Below are positions 1-7,013 of a stretch of DNA of 16,395 nt, in pieces (position 1 is the first letter of the stretch; every line of letters begins with the position of its first letter). The stretch spans positions 1-16,395 of the forward strand of contig DBMN01000133.1 in NCBI GenBank assembly GCA_002298965.1. Reading direction: 5' to 3'. The notes beneath the pieces are model-generated. The model saw only the letters and a program-made list of their open reading frames with translations. It searched no databases and had not been told where the DNA came from. A program made the translations under genes and the position numbers. Origin of the DNA: Rhizobiales bacterium UBA697 (GTDB taxonomy: Bacteria; Pseudomonadota; Alphaproteobacteria; Rhizobiales; Ancalomicrobiaceae).

Positions 1-14
1 GACGGACGCGGGGG

Positions 15-41
15 CCGCGCGGATCAGGGACACCCGCGCGG
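15..41. terminator. GC-rich inverted repeat downstream of fdhF, possible terminator
   Basis: Two copies of the octamer CCGCGCGG lie at 15-22 and 34-41, separated by 11 bases. The octamer is its own reverse complement, so the copies can pair as an 8-bp stem. A weaker hairpin (GGCGC-5-GCGCC, 51-65) lies between this and the fdhF stop. No T-run follows on either strand, so this is not a textbook intrinsic terminator. It may end or stabilise the fdhF transcript, or belong to whatever lies to the left of the window. Confidence 0.35.
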
Positions 42-77
42 GAGACCGACGGCGCACGAGGCGCCGCCGGCGACACC

Positions 78-2270
78 TCACGCGGGCACGGCTTCCCGTT
101 TGGCCGCGGCGACCGGACGATCACCGATCGCGGCAGCGCCGGCGAGCCCGCGCTTGAGCTTGGAGTATTCCTGCACGACATGGGCTTCCGCCCAGGCCTG
201 GTCGGCGATCGGCTCGACCCGCACGGCCGAGTACTTGTACTCGGGCGTCTTCGAGATCGGGTCGACGTGATGGACGGTGAGCTCGTTGCAGGCGCCGATC
301 CACCACTGGTAGGTCATGTAGACCGCACCCTTGTTGGTCCGATCGGTCACCATCGCCCGGGCGATCACCTTGCCGCGCCGCGACTGCACCCAGACCAGCT
401 GCTGGTCCTTGATGCCGAGAGGCTCGGCATCGTCCGGGTTGATCGTGACGTAGCCGGGTTCCTCGGCGAGCGTGGCGAGCGCCGAGCAGTTGCCGGTCAT
501 CGAACGGCAGGAGTAGTGACCGACCTCGCGCACGGTGCACAGACCGAGCGGGAACTCGGCGTCGACCTTCTCCAGCGGCGCGCGCCACTCGGCGGCGAAG
601 AGCAGGCCCTTGCCGGACTTGGTCTGGAACTTGTTGCCCTCGTAGAGCCACGGCGTGCCGGGATGGCTCTCGTCGGGGCACGGCCACTGGACGTAGCCGA
701 GGCCGGCGAGCTTCTCGAAGGTCGCGCCCTTGTAGAGGTGGCAGAGCGAGATCAGTTCGTTCCAGATCTCTTCGGTCGAATGGTAGTCGATGCCGCCGTA
801 GCCCATCGCCTTGGCCATCAGGCCGTAGATCTCCCAGTCGTGCTTGACGTCGCCCTTGGCGTCGACCGCCTTGTAGAAGCGCTGGAAGCCACGATCGGCG
901 GAGGAGAAGATGCCGTCGTGCTCGCCCCACGAGGTCGCCGGCAGGATGACGTCGGCGAACATCGCCGTCTTCGTCATGAAGATGTCCTGCACGATGATGA
1001 ACTCGAGCGCCTCGAAGCCCTTGCGCACCGTGGCGAGATCCGGCTCGGTCTGGGCCGGGTCCTCACCGAAGATGTACATGGCCTTCAGCTTGCCCTCTTC
1101 GGCCGCGTGCGGAACGTCGGTGATCGACATGCCGACCTTGTCCGGCAGGCTCGGGACACCCCAGGCCTTGGCGAACTTCGCCCGCGCCTCGGCGTCCGTC
1201 ACGTAGTAGTAGCCGGGGAAGACGTTCGGCAGCGCGCCCATGTCGCAGGCGCCCTGGACGTTGTTCTGGCCGCGGACCGGGCCGACGCCGACGTTGGGCT
1301 TGCCGAGGTTGCCGGTGAGCAGCGCCAGACCCGAGAGGCCCTTGACCACGTCGACCGCCTGACCCCACTGCGTCACGCCCATGCCCCACAGGATCGTGGC
1401 GGTCTTGGACTTGGCGTAGGTACGCATCGCCTGACGGATCTCCGAAGCCTTCAGGCCGGTGATCTCCTCGACGTATTCGGGCGTGTATTTCTCGACGGTC
1501 TTCTTGTACTCCTCGAAGCCCTCGGTGAAGTTCGCCACGTAGTCCTTGTCGTAGAGGCCTTCGGTGATCAGCACGTTGGCGAAGGCATTGACCAGCGCCA
1601 TGTTCGAGCCGTTCTTGAGGGCCAGCCACTGGTCGGCGATGCGCGCGGTCTCGATGCGGCGCGGGTCGCAGACGATGATCTTGGCGCCCTTCTCCTTCGC
1701 CTTGACGATGCGGCGGGCGACGATCGGATGGCTGTCGGCGGCGTTGTAGCCGAAGCACAAGATGCAGTCGGTGTCCTCGATCTCGGCGATCGAGTTGGAC
1801 ATCGCGCCGTTGCCGAGCGTCACCATGAGGCCTGCGACCGACGGACCGTGGCAGACACGGGCGCAGCAGTCGATGTTGTTGGTGCCGATGACGGCGCGGG
1901 CGAACTTCTGGGCGACGTAGTTCGATTCGTTGCCGGTGCCGCGCGAGCTACCGGTCAGCATGATCGAATCCGGGCCGTGCTTCGCCTTGATCTCGGCGAG
2001 GCGGCCGGCGGCGAAGGCGATCGCCTCGTCCCAGGAGACGGCCTCGAACTCCCTGTCGCGCGAACGCCGGATCATCGGCGACTTCAGGCGCGGCGTCAGG
2101 ATCTTGGTGTCGTTGACGAAATCCCAGCCGTACCAGCCCTTCAGGCACAGTTCGCCCTGGTTGGTGACGCCGTCCAGCGCCTCGGCGCCGACGATCTTGC
2201 CGTTTTCGACCAGCAGCGCGAGCTTGCAGCCCGATCCACAGTACGGGCAGACGGAAATGTGCTTTTCCAT
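78..2270 (-). CDS. fdhF: Formate dehydrogenase H, molybdenum bis-PGD catalytic subunit (cysteine form)
   Basis: This 730-residue protein oxidises formate to CO2 and feeds electrons to the formate hydrogenlyase complex at the cytoplasmic face of the membrane. It resembles E. coli FdhF (715 aa) along its whole length. Visible features are the N-terminal [4Fe-4S] ligands Cys8, Cys11, Cys15 and Cys42, the electron-relay lysine Lys44, the active-site stretch CARVCHGPSVAG with Cys140 and His141, and Arg333 in PVRGQNNVQG. The E. coli enzyme has selenocysteine at residue 140. Here the codon is TGC (plus-strand bases 1851-1853), so no selenium insertion is needed. The molybdopterin dinucleotide-binding C-terminal domain (around TVREVGHYSCRSMTGNC) is intact. 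A GAGG ribosome site lies 8 bases before the ATG. The last 15 or so residues, rich in Ala and Arg, extend beyond the E. coli protein. The gene follows hydN by 36 bp on the same strand and is probably co-transcribed with it. Confidence 0.96.
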   Translation of the reverse strand: MEKHISVCPYCGSGCKLALLVENGKIVGAEALDGVTNQGELCLKGWYGWDFVNDTKILTPRLKSPMIRRSRDREFEAVSWDEAIAFAAGRLAEIKAKHGPDSIMLTGSSRGTGNESNYVAQKFARAVIGTNNIDCCARVCHGPSVAGLMVTLGNGAMSNSIAEIEDTDCILCFGYNAADSHPIVARRIVKAKEKGAKIIVCDPRRIETARIADQWLALKNGSNMALVNAFANVLITEGLYDKDYVANFTEGFEEYKKTVEKYTPEYVEEITGLKASEIRQAMRTYAKSKTATILWGMGVTQWGQAVDVVKGLSGLALLTGNLGKPNVGVGPVRGQNNVQGACDMGALPNVFPGYYYVTDAEARAKFAKAWGVPSLPDKVGMSITDVPHAAEEGKLKAMYIFGEDPAQTEPDLATVRKGFEALEFIIVQDIFMTKTAMFADVILPATSWGEHDGIFSSADRGFQRFYKAVDAKGDVKHDWEIYGLMAKAMGYGGIDYHSTEEIWNELISLCHLYKGATFEKLAGLGYVQWPCPDESHPGTPWLYEGNKFQTKSGKGLLFAAEWRAPLEKVDAEFPLGLCTVREVGHYSCRSMTGNCSALATLAEEPGYVTINPDDAEPLGIKDQQLVWVQSRRGKVIARAMVTDRTNKGAVYMTYQWWIGACNELTVHHVDPISKTPEYKYSAVRVEPIADQAWAEAHVVQEYSKLKRGLAGAAAIGDRPVAAAKREAVPA

Positions 2271-2306
2271 GGTCTCGACCTCGAAAGGAGATGAGGGATC
2301 CGGCCG

Positions 2307-2852
2307 TCAGGCCGCTTCGATGGCAGCCGTCTCGACGGCGGTGCGCAGCTGACGCCGGGCGCGGGTCTCGGCGAGGCGGGCCTCGTCCATCACGTGCAGG
2401 GCATCGGTGGGGCAGACCTTGACGCAGGCGGGACCGCCGGCGTGATCGATACAGAGGTCGCACTTGTGGGCTTCGGCGCGGACGCCGTCGGCGACGGTGA
2501 TGCCGGCGAAGCGGCGCACGGCCGGACGCGTGGTCACCTGCATGGCGCCGAAGGGACAGGCGACGACGCAGCTCTTGCAGCCCAGACACTTCGACTGGTC
2601 GACCTGCACCGTGCCGTCGCGATAGCCGATGGCATGCGACGGACAGGCATTGGCGCAGGGGGCGTCCTCGCAGTGCCGGCAGGTCACCGGCGTCGAGATG
2701 TTCAGGGTCTTCAGAACGACCAGACGCGGCTCGAACGGCACGTCGGCGAGAACATCGACGTTCTCACGCGGCGCATGAGCGAGCACGCAGGCGACTTCGC
2801 AGGTACGGCAGCCGATGCACTTGGACGGCTCGGCGACGATGAAGCGGTTCAT
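2307..2852 (-). CDS. hydN: HydN-type ferredoxin with four [4Fe-4S] clusters, partner of FdhF
   Basis: This 181-residue cytoplasmic iron-sulfur protein resembles E. coli HydN (about 175 aa), beginning MNRFIVAEPSKCIGCRTCEV. Sixteen cysteines form four cluster motifs: Cys12/15/18/22, Cys58/61/66/70, Cys89/92/95/99 and Cys131/134/143/147, each set closing before a proline or small residue as in bacterial ferredoxins. It probably carries electrons to or from FdhF or helps its assembly; HydN's exact role in E. coli is not fully settled. The start is supported by GAGGAG 8 bases upstream. On the minus strand this ribosome site sits largely in the loop of a small hairpin (TCTCGA at 2852-2857 pairing with TCGAGA at 2865-2870). 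It is the first gene of a hydN-fdhF unit and is divergent from hyfA, its close paralogue across the gap. HycB/HyfA is an alternative family name, but HydN fits better by sequence and by fdhF adjacency. Confidence 0.92.
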   Translation of the reverse strand: MNRFIVAEPSKCIGCRTCEVACVLAHAPRENVDVLADVPFEPRLVVLKTLNISTPVTCRHCEDAPCANACPSHAIGYRDGTVQVDQSKCLGCKSCVVACPFGAMQVTTRPAVRRFAGITVADGVRAEAHKCDLCIDHAGGPACVKVCPTDALHVMDEARLAETRARRQLRTAVETAAIEAA

Positions 2853-2884
2853 CTCGAATTCTCCTCGAGAAGGACGTCTGGCGA

Positions 2885-3031
2885 CCCCGGAAGGCCGGGG
2901 CCGGGGGTTCCGGAACCTCGCGTTCCGCGAGGTCGAAGGTCGGACGGCGGAGGTCCGGGGCTTCCGCCCGCTCCCGCCGAACGCACGGGCCCGTCGCGGG
3001 CTCGTGCAGGCACCGCCTGACGGCGGCTGCC
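2885..3031. promoter_or_regulatory. Tandem GC-rich hairpins in the hydN leader (structured element, unidentified)
   Basis: About 150 bases are almost entirely self-complementary. In order: CCCCGG-AAGG-CCGGGG (2885-2900); the perfect 12-bp palindrome GGTTCCGGAACC (2906-2917); CCTCGCG-TTC-CGCGAGG (2916-2932); CGGCGG at 2945-2950 pairing with CCGCCG at 2974-2979; a long stem at 2983-3007 (two 5-bp blocks around a 3-base loop, split by one non-Watson-Crick pair); and GGCACCGCC-TGAC-GGCGG-c-TGCC (3009-3031). Any hydN message starting in the AT-rich part of the gap would carry all of it as a leader. The odd pair in the 2983-3007 stem is G-U if read as plus-strand RNA and A-C if read as minus-strand RNA, so orientation is not settled. 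It could be a riboswitch (for example of the Moco class), an attenuator, or a dispersed palindromic repeat. Confidence 0.5.
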
Positions 3032-3084
3032 GGTTTCACGCATTCAAAGCGCACCTCGCCCGAGGCCCCACCGGATCGGTGGAG

Positions 3085-3442
3085 GTTCGATTGATTTTCC
3101 TGATCGAGCGACAACAAAGATTTATTGAAGTCATATCCCGATCTCGAATTCGTATATCAGGCTTACACACCAATAAGACCTCGACAAAAAGATCGCGCAA
3201 ATGCGTATACGGTGTTTTGTCTCTGGCAATTTCGCACTCACGGCTCTATGCGATTTGTCGTGGCCGAATGAGTTTCGGTGATTTTTGGAATCGAAGACTG
3301 TGATTTACTTCGACTATGAAGTGATAAGTATCAGCCGATCGATTTCGCTTATCGCCGCCCCATCGGCATCGCGGACGAGGAAGCCAGCCGGACGACGACA
3401 GTCGGTTCGTCCGTGGCCCTCGCCGCCGCATGGAGGTTGGAG
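3085..3442. promoter_or_regulatory. AT-rich divergent promoter region between hydN and hyfA
   Basis: Bases 3121-3300 are 44% G+C by direct count (79 of 180), far below the coding DNA around them, as expected for a regulatory region. Two small dyads lie close together: ACTTC-N6-GAAGT at 3307-3322 and TGATA-AG-TATCA at 3322-3333. They could be an activator or repressor site about 110-135 bases before hyfA. I looked on both strands for a sigma-54 promoter (GG and GC ten bases apart in a TGGCAC/TTGC context) and for a full FNR box (TTGAT-N4-ATCAA) and found neither. Only a TTGAT half-site is present at 3091. No sigma-70 pair with good spacing stood out. I see no gene in this stretch. Confidence 0.45.
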
Positions 3443-4027
3443 ATGAACCGCTTCGTCATCGCGGACCCGGGACGTTGCATCGGCTGCAATACCTGCCTGG
3501 CCGCCTGCAGCGCCGCCCACGAGCAGAGGGGCGCGCAGAAGGCGCCCCGGCTGACCGTGACCCGCACTGCGACCGGCTCTGCGCCGGTGCTCTGTCGTCA
3601 GTGCGACGACGCCCCTTGCGCCCGCGTCTGTCCGGTCGAGGCGATCCGTCTCGAAGGCGGCGCCGTGAAACTCGACGAGAAACGCTGCGTCGGCTGCAAG
3701 ATGTGCGCGCTCGCCTGCCCCTTCGGCGCGATCTCGCCCTCGGGCACGCCGATGTCCGGCGTCGCCGGCGTCGTCATGCCGGAGGCCCGTCGCCCCGCAG
3801 GCCTCGATCCGATTCTCGCCTGGGACATCGGCGTCAAGACGGTCGCCGTGAAGTGCGACCTCTGCGAGGGCTCGGACACCGGCCCCGCCTGCGTCCGCGT
3901 CTGCCCGACCAACGCCCTGTGGGACGTCGGAACCGGCACTCTCGCCCGTTCCAACGACATGCGGCGCCTCGCCACGGCGAGCGCGCGCGGTCCCGCCCTG
4001 CCTCTCGCCCTCGAGGAGCATGACTGA
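3443..4027 (+). CDS. hyfA: Hydrogenase-4 electron-transfer subunit HyfA (four [4Fe-4S] clusters)
   Basis: This 194-residue ferredoxin-like subunit is expected to dock FdhF onto the hydrogenase and pass electrons inward, as HycB/HyfA do in E. coli (about 203-205 aa). The cluster ligands are Cys12/15/18/22 (CIGCNTCLAAC), Cys51/54/59/63 (CRQCDDAPCARVC), Cys82/85/88/92 (CVGCKMCALAC) and Cys138/141/150/154. The ATG at 3443 is chosen because GGAGG lies 6 bases upstream (3432-3436) and the protein then begins MNRFVIADPGRCIGC, matching its family. An in-frame GTG at 3413 has no such support. It is the first gene of the hyf operon, and hyfB begins 2 bases after its stop. It is clearly paralogous to the divergent HydN. 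An extra loop between the third and fourth clusters (about residues 98-135) is longer than in HydN. Confidence 0.92.
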   Translation: MNRFVIADPGRCIGCNTCLAACSAAHEQRGAQKAPRLTVTRTATGSAPVLCRQCDDAPCARVCPVEAIRLEGGAVKLDEKRCVGCKMCALACPFGAISPSGTPMSGVAGVVMPEARRPAGLDPILAWDIGVKTVAVKCDLCEGSDTGPACVRVCPTNALWDVGTGTLARSNDMRRLATASARGPALPLALEEHD

Positions 4028-4029
4028 CC

Positions 4030-6045
4030 ATGTCCGCCATCGATCTCCTTCTCCTGTCGCTCGCCGTCTTCGCGTTCGGCGCCCTCGCGGGCCTGGCCTT
4101 GCGCGCCTCGGAACGCGCGGCGATCACCGTCGTCGGCCTCGCCGGCACGCTCGCCGGCGCGCTCGGCCTGTTCGCGGGCCTGAAGGCCCTCGCCGCGCCC
4201 GCCGTCACGCTCGATCTCGGCGGGCCCTTCCCCTTCGCCAGACTGCTGCTCCGCCTCGATCCGCTGAACGGCCTGATGGTCGCGGTGATCTGCGGCCTGG
4301 CGCTGGTCGCCTCGATCTATTCGCTCGCCTACGTGCGCGAGTACGAAGGTCGCGGCGTCGGCGCGATGGGCTTCTTCACGCTCACCTTCGTCGCCTCGAT
4401 GGTGCTGGTGGTGGTGAGTGACGACGCCTTCTGGTTCCTCGTCTTCTTCGAGATGATGTCGCTGGCCTCCTACTTCCTGGTCATCTTCGACCAGAACGAA
4501 GAGGCGGTGTCGGCGGGCTTCCTCTACTTCCTGGTCGCGCATGCCGGATCGGTCGCCATCATGGCCGCCTTCTTCCTGATGGCGAATGCCGCCGGCTCGT
4601 TCGAATTCGCCGACTTCCGCGCCCACCGCCCCGGCGAGATCGCGGCCTCGGTCGCCTTCGTGCTGGCGCTTCTCGGCTTCGGCGCCAAGGCCGGCATGAT
4701 CCCGCTGCACATCTGGCTGCCGCGCGCCCACCCGGCCGCGCCGTCGCACGCCTCGGCACTGATGTCGGGCGTGATGATCAAGATCGGCATCTTCGGCATC
4801 GTGAAGGTCGGCATCGACCTGCTCGGCGGCACCGTCGCCTGGTGGGGCCTCGTCGTCCTCGCCCTCGGCGCGATCTCGTCGGTGCTGGGCGTGATCTACG
4901 CGCTCGCCGAACACGACATCAAGAAACTGCTCGCCTACCACTCGGTCGAGAACATCGGCATCATCATGCTCGGTGTCGGCACCGGCATGATCGGGCTCGC
5001 CACCGACCGTCCGGTCGTCGCCGTCCTCGGCCTGATGGCCGGCCTCTATCACCTCGTCAACCACGCGGTGTTCAAGGGCCTCCTGTTCCTCGGCGCCGGC
5101 TCGGTGATCTACCGCGTCCACACCAAGGACATGGAAGAGATGGGCGGTCTCGGCCGCACCATGCCCTGGACGTCGATGTCCTTCCTGATCGGCGCCCTGG
5201 CGATCTCCGCCATCCCGCCGCTGAACGGCTTCGTCTCCGAGTGGTACACCTACCAGTCGCTGTTCGTCGCCGCGCTCGACGGCACCTTCGCGGTGCGCTT
5301 CGCCACCCCGATCGCCGCCACGCTGCTGGCGCTGACCGGCGCTCTCGCGGTGATGTGCTTCGTCAAGGCCTACGGCGTCGTCTTCTCCGGCGCCCCGCGC
5401 AGCCATCATGCGGCGGAAGCGACCGAAGTCCCCGCGCCGATGATCGTCGGCATGGTGCTGCTCGCCGCCGCCTGCGTCGTGCTCGGCATCGCCGCGCCGC
5501 TCGTCGCGCCGGTGCTCGCCTCGGCCGCCGCCGCCACGCTCGGCCTGTCGCCGATCGCGGTCGCCGACGGTGCCCTGCTCGTCGCCGGCGGCAACGACGC
5601 CGCGACGCTCTCCACCCCGCTGGTCGCGCTGCTCCTCGTCGGCCTCGCCACGCTCCCCGCGCTCCTCGGCTCGATCTCGTCGGTCGTCCGCCGCGTGCCG
5701 CGCAAGGGCGACGCCCCCTGGGCCTGCGGCTATCTGCCGGACGGCCACATGACGGTCTCGGCCGGCTCCTTCGCCCAGCCGATCCGCATGTTCTTCGCGC
5801 CGCTCTACGCGGTTCGGGGCCGGGTCGCCGCCTTCGACCGGGCGATGGAGGCGCGTTTCGACCGCTTCGTCTCCGGCTGCCGGCGCAACGAACAGATCTT
5901 CGACACCCGTCTGGTCGCGCCGATCGTCGAGGCCGTCACCTCGATCGGCAACCGCGCGAGGGCGATCCAGAGCGGCGATCTGCGCGTCCACTGCCTCTAC
6001 ATCGTCGCGGCCCTGGTCGCCCTGCTTCTCGTGACCCTGCGCTAG
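4030..6045 (+). CDS. hyfB: Hydrogenase-4 membrane subunit HyfB, NuoL/Mrp antiporter-like
   Basis: This 671-residue integral membrane protein has about the length of E. coli HyfB. It belongs to the proton-translocating NADH-quinone oxidoreductase/Mrp antiporter family. Hydrophobic helices run through the whole sequence. The residues used for proton transfer in this family are present: Glu141 in FFEMMSLASYF, Lys220 in GFGAKAGMIPLHIWLPRAHP, and His227, His234 and Lys251 nearby. The motif DIKKLLAYHSVENIG follows. After the antiporter core (about residue 440) comes the Hyf/Hyc-specific tail, including DAPWACGYLPDGHMTVSAGS. It should sit in the membrane arm next to HyfC and couple H2 evolution to ion movement. 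The gene lies between hyfA (2-bp gap) and hyfC (10-bp gap). Confidence 0.94.
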   Translation: MSAIDLLLLSLAVFAFGALAGLALRASERAAITVVGLAGTLAGALGLFAGLKALAAPAVTLDLGGPFPFARLLLRLDPLNGLMVAVICGLALVASIYSLAYVREYEGRGVGAMGFFTLTFVASMVLVVVSDDAFWFLVFFEMMSLASYFLVIFDQNEEAVSAGFLYFLVAHAGSVAIMAAFFLMANAAGSFEFADFRAHRPGEIAASVAFVLALLGFGAKAGMIPLHIWLPRAHPAAPSHASALMSGVMIKIGIFGIVKVGIDLLGGTVAWWGLVVLALGAISSVLGVIYALAEHDIKKLLAYHSVENIGIIMLGVGTGMIGLATDRPVVAVLGLMAGLYHLVNHAVFKGLLFLGAGSVIYRVHTKDMEEMGGLGRTMPWTSMSFLIGALAISAIPPLNGFVSEWYTYQSLFVAALDGTFAVRFATPIAATLLALTGALAVMCFVKAYGVVFSGAPRSHHAAEATEVPAPMIVGMVLLAAACVVLGIAAPLVAPVLASAAAATLGLSPIAVADGALLVAGGNDAATLSTPLVALLLVGLATLPALLGSISSVVRRVPRKGDAPWACGYLPDGHMTVSAGSFAQPIRMFFAPLYAVRGRVAAFDRAMEARFDRFVSGCRRNEQIFDTRLVAPIVEAVTSIGNRARAIQSGDLRVHCLYIVAALVALLLVTLR

Positions 6046-6055
6046 GAGCCCCGCC

Positions 6056-6994
6056 ATGCCCAGCTTCGCCAATCTCGTCGTCGCGCTCGTGCAGACGCTC
6101 CTCCTCGCCGCCGCCGCGCCGCTGGTCTCCGGTTGCCTCAGGGTGCTGCGCGCCAAGATGCACACCCGCCACGGCCCCGGTATCCTCCAGGACTACCGCG
6201 ACCTGTTCAAACTGCTGAAGCGTCAGGACGTTCGTCCCCCGGCGGCGGGTTTCGCCTTCCGCCTGATGCCGATCGTCATGCCGGCGACGCTGCTCGTCAT
6301 CGCAACCGGCCTGCCGATCCTGACCCGGGCGACGCCGATCGCCGCCCTCGGCGACCTGATCACCACGATCTATCTCTTCGCGCTGGCCCGCTTCTTCTTC
6401 GCCCTCTCGGGCCTGGACAGCGGTTCCTCCTTCGCCGGCATCGGCGCCAGCCGCGAACTGACCCTCGGCGTGCTGGTCGAACCGGCGATGCTGCTGTCGC
6501 TCTTCACCGCGGCGCTGCTCGTCGGCTCGACCAACCTCGGCGACATCGGCTCGGCCATCGTCGCCGGTCATCCCAAGGCCATGGCGGCGACGCTGCTCGC
6601 CGGCATCGCCTTCGCCTTCACCTGCTACATCGAGCTCGGCAAGCTCCCCTACGACATGGCCGAAGCCGAGCAGGAGCTCCAGGAAGGCCCGCTCACCGAG
6701 TATTCCGGCCCGTCGCTGGCGCTGGTGAAGTGGTCGCTGTCGCTGAAGCAGATCGTCGTCGTCGCCTGGTTCGTCGGCACCTTCGTGCCCTTCGGCTCGG
6801 CGACCGAGATCACGCTGCCGGCCCTCGCGTTCGGCCTCGTCGCCTTCGTCATCAAGGTCGCGGCGATCATGCTCGCCGTCGGCATCGTCGAAAATTCGGT
6901 GGCTCGCGCCCGCTTCCGCCTGACCTCGCGCCACACCTGGCTCGGGCTCGGCATCGCTTCGCTCGCCTTCGTCTTCCATCTGGCCGGCCTCTGA
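6056..6994 (+). CDS. hyfC: Hydrogenase-4 membrane subunit HyfC, NuoH-like
   Basis: At 312 residues it matches HycD/HyfC and the NuoH (complex I subunit 1) family. It anchors the soluble hydrogenase arm to the membrane arm. Family hallmarks are the cytoplasmic stretch GPGILQDYRDLFKLLKRQ (residues 40-57), GASRELTLGVLVEP with Glu134 and Glu142, and the acidic loop at 192-210 (Glu193, Asp200, Glu203, Glu205, Glu207, Glu210), which corresponds to the NuoH loop facing the NuoB/NuoD homologues, here HyfI and HyfG. AGGAG overlaps the hyfB stop and lies 7 bases before the ATG, so translation is likely coupled. There are several hydrophobic segments and no separate signal peptide. No quinone function is expected, because the FHL arm transfers electrons to protons. 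Confidence 0.93.
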   Translation: MPSFANLVVALVQTLLLAAAAPLVSGCLRVLRAKMHTRHGPGILQDYRDLFKLLKRQDVRPPAAGFAFRLMPIVMPATLLVIATGLPILTRATPIAALGDLITTIYLFALARFFFALSGLDSGSSFAGIGASRELTLGVLVEPAMLLSLFTAALLVGSTNLGDIGSAIVAGHPKAMAATLLAGIAFAFTCYIELGKLPYDMAEAEQELQEGPLTEYSGPSLALVKWSLSLKQIVVVAWFVGTFVPFGSATEITLPALAFGLVAFVIKVAAIMLAVGIVENSVARARFRLTSRHTWLGLGIASLAFVFHLAGL

Positions 6995-7013
6995 GCCGCG
7001 ACGGGAGAGAGAC

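Noticed and set aside
180..2294. Long plus-strand open frame of about 700 codons opposite fdhF
   Set aside because: It is the antisense shadow of a GC-rich gene. Its translation is a low-complexity mix of Asp, Val, Arg and Gly with no family motif, whereas fdhF on the other strand is conserved throughout.
2849..3043. Small minus-strand open frame across the hydN leader
   Set aside because: The frame is Arg/Gly/Pro-rich, overlaps the hairpins and the hydN start, and resembles no protein. The hairpin pattern explains its composition.
3091..3105. Possible FNR/FixK box starting TTGAT
   Set aside because: Only the left half-site fits. The right half is CTGAT/TGATC instead of ATCAA at the required spacing.
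3252..3277. Minus-strand CGGCCACG followed by ATCGCAT, similar to a -24/-12 element
   Set aside because: GG and GC are 12 bases apart rather than the strict 10, which sigma-54 promoters do not tolerate.
3403..3420. GG-N10-GC spacing resembling a sigma-54 promoter just before hyfA
   Set aside because: The surrounding bases (CGGTTCG, TGGCC) do not fit TGGCACG and TTGCA, and a start here would leave almost no leader before the ribosome site.
3598..6165. Minus-strand open frame of about 850 codons opposite hyfA, hyfB and hyfC
   Set aside because: It spans three real genes and their boundaries, and its product is repetitive Glu/Gly/Arg/Asp/His. It arises from third-position GC bias on the coding strand.
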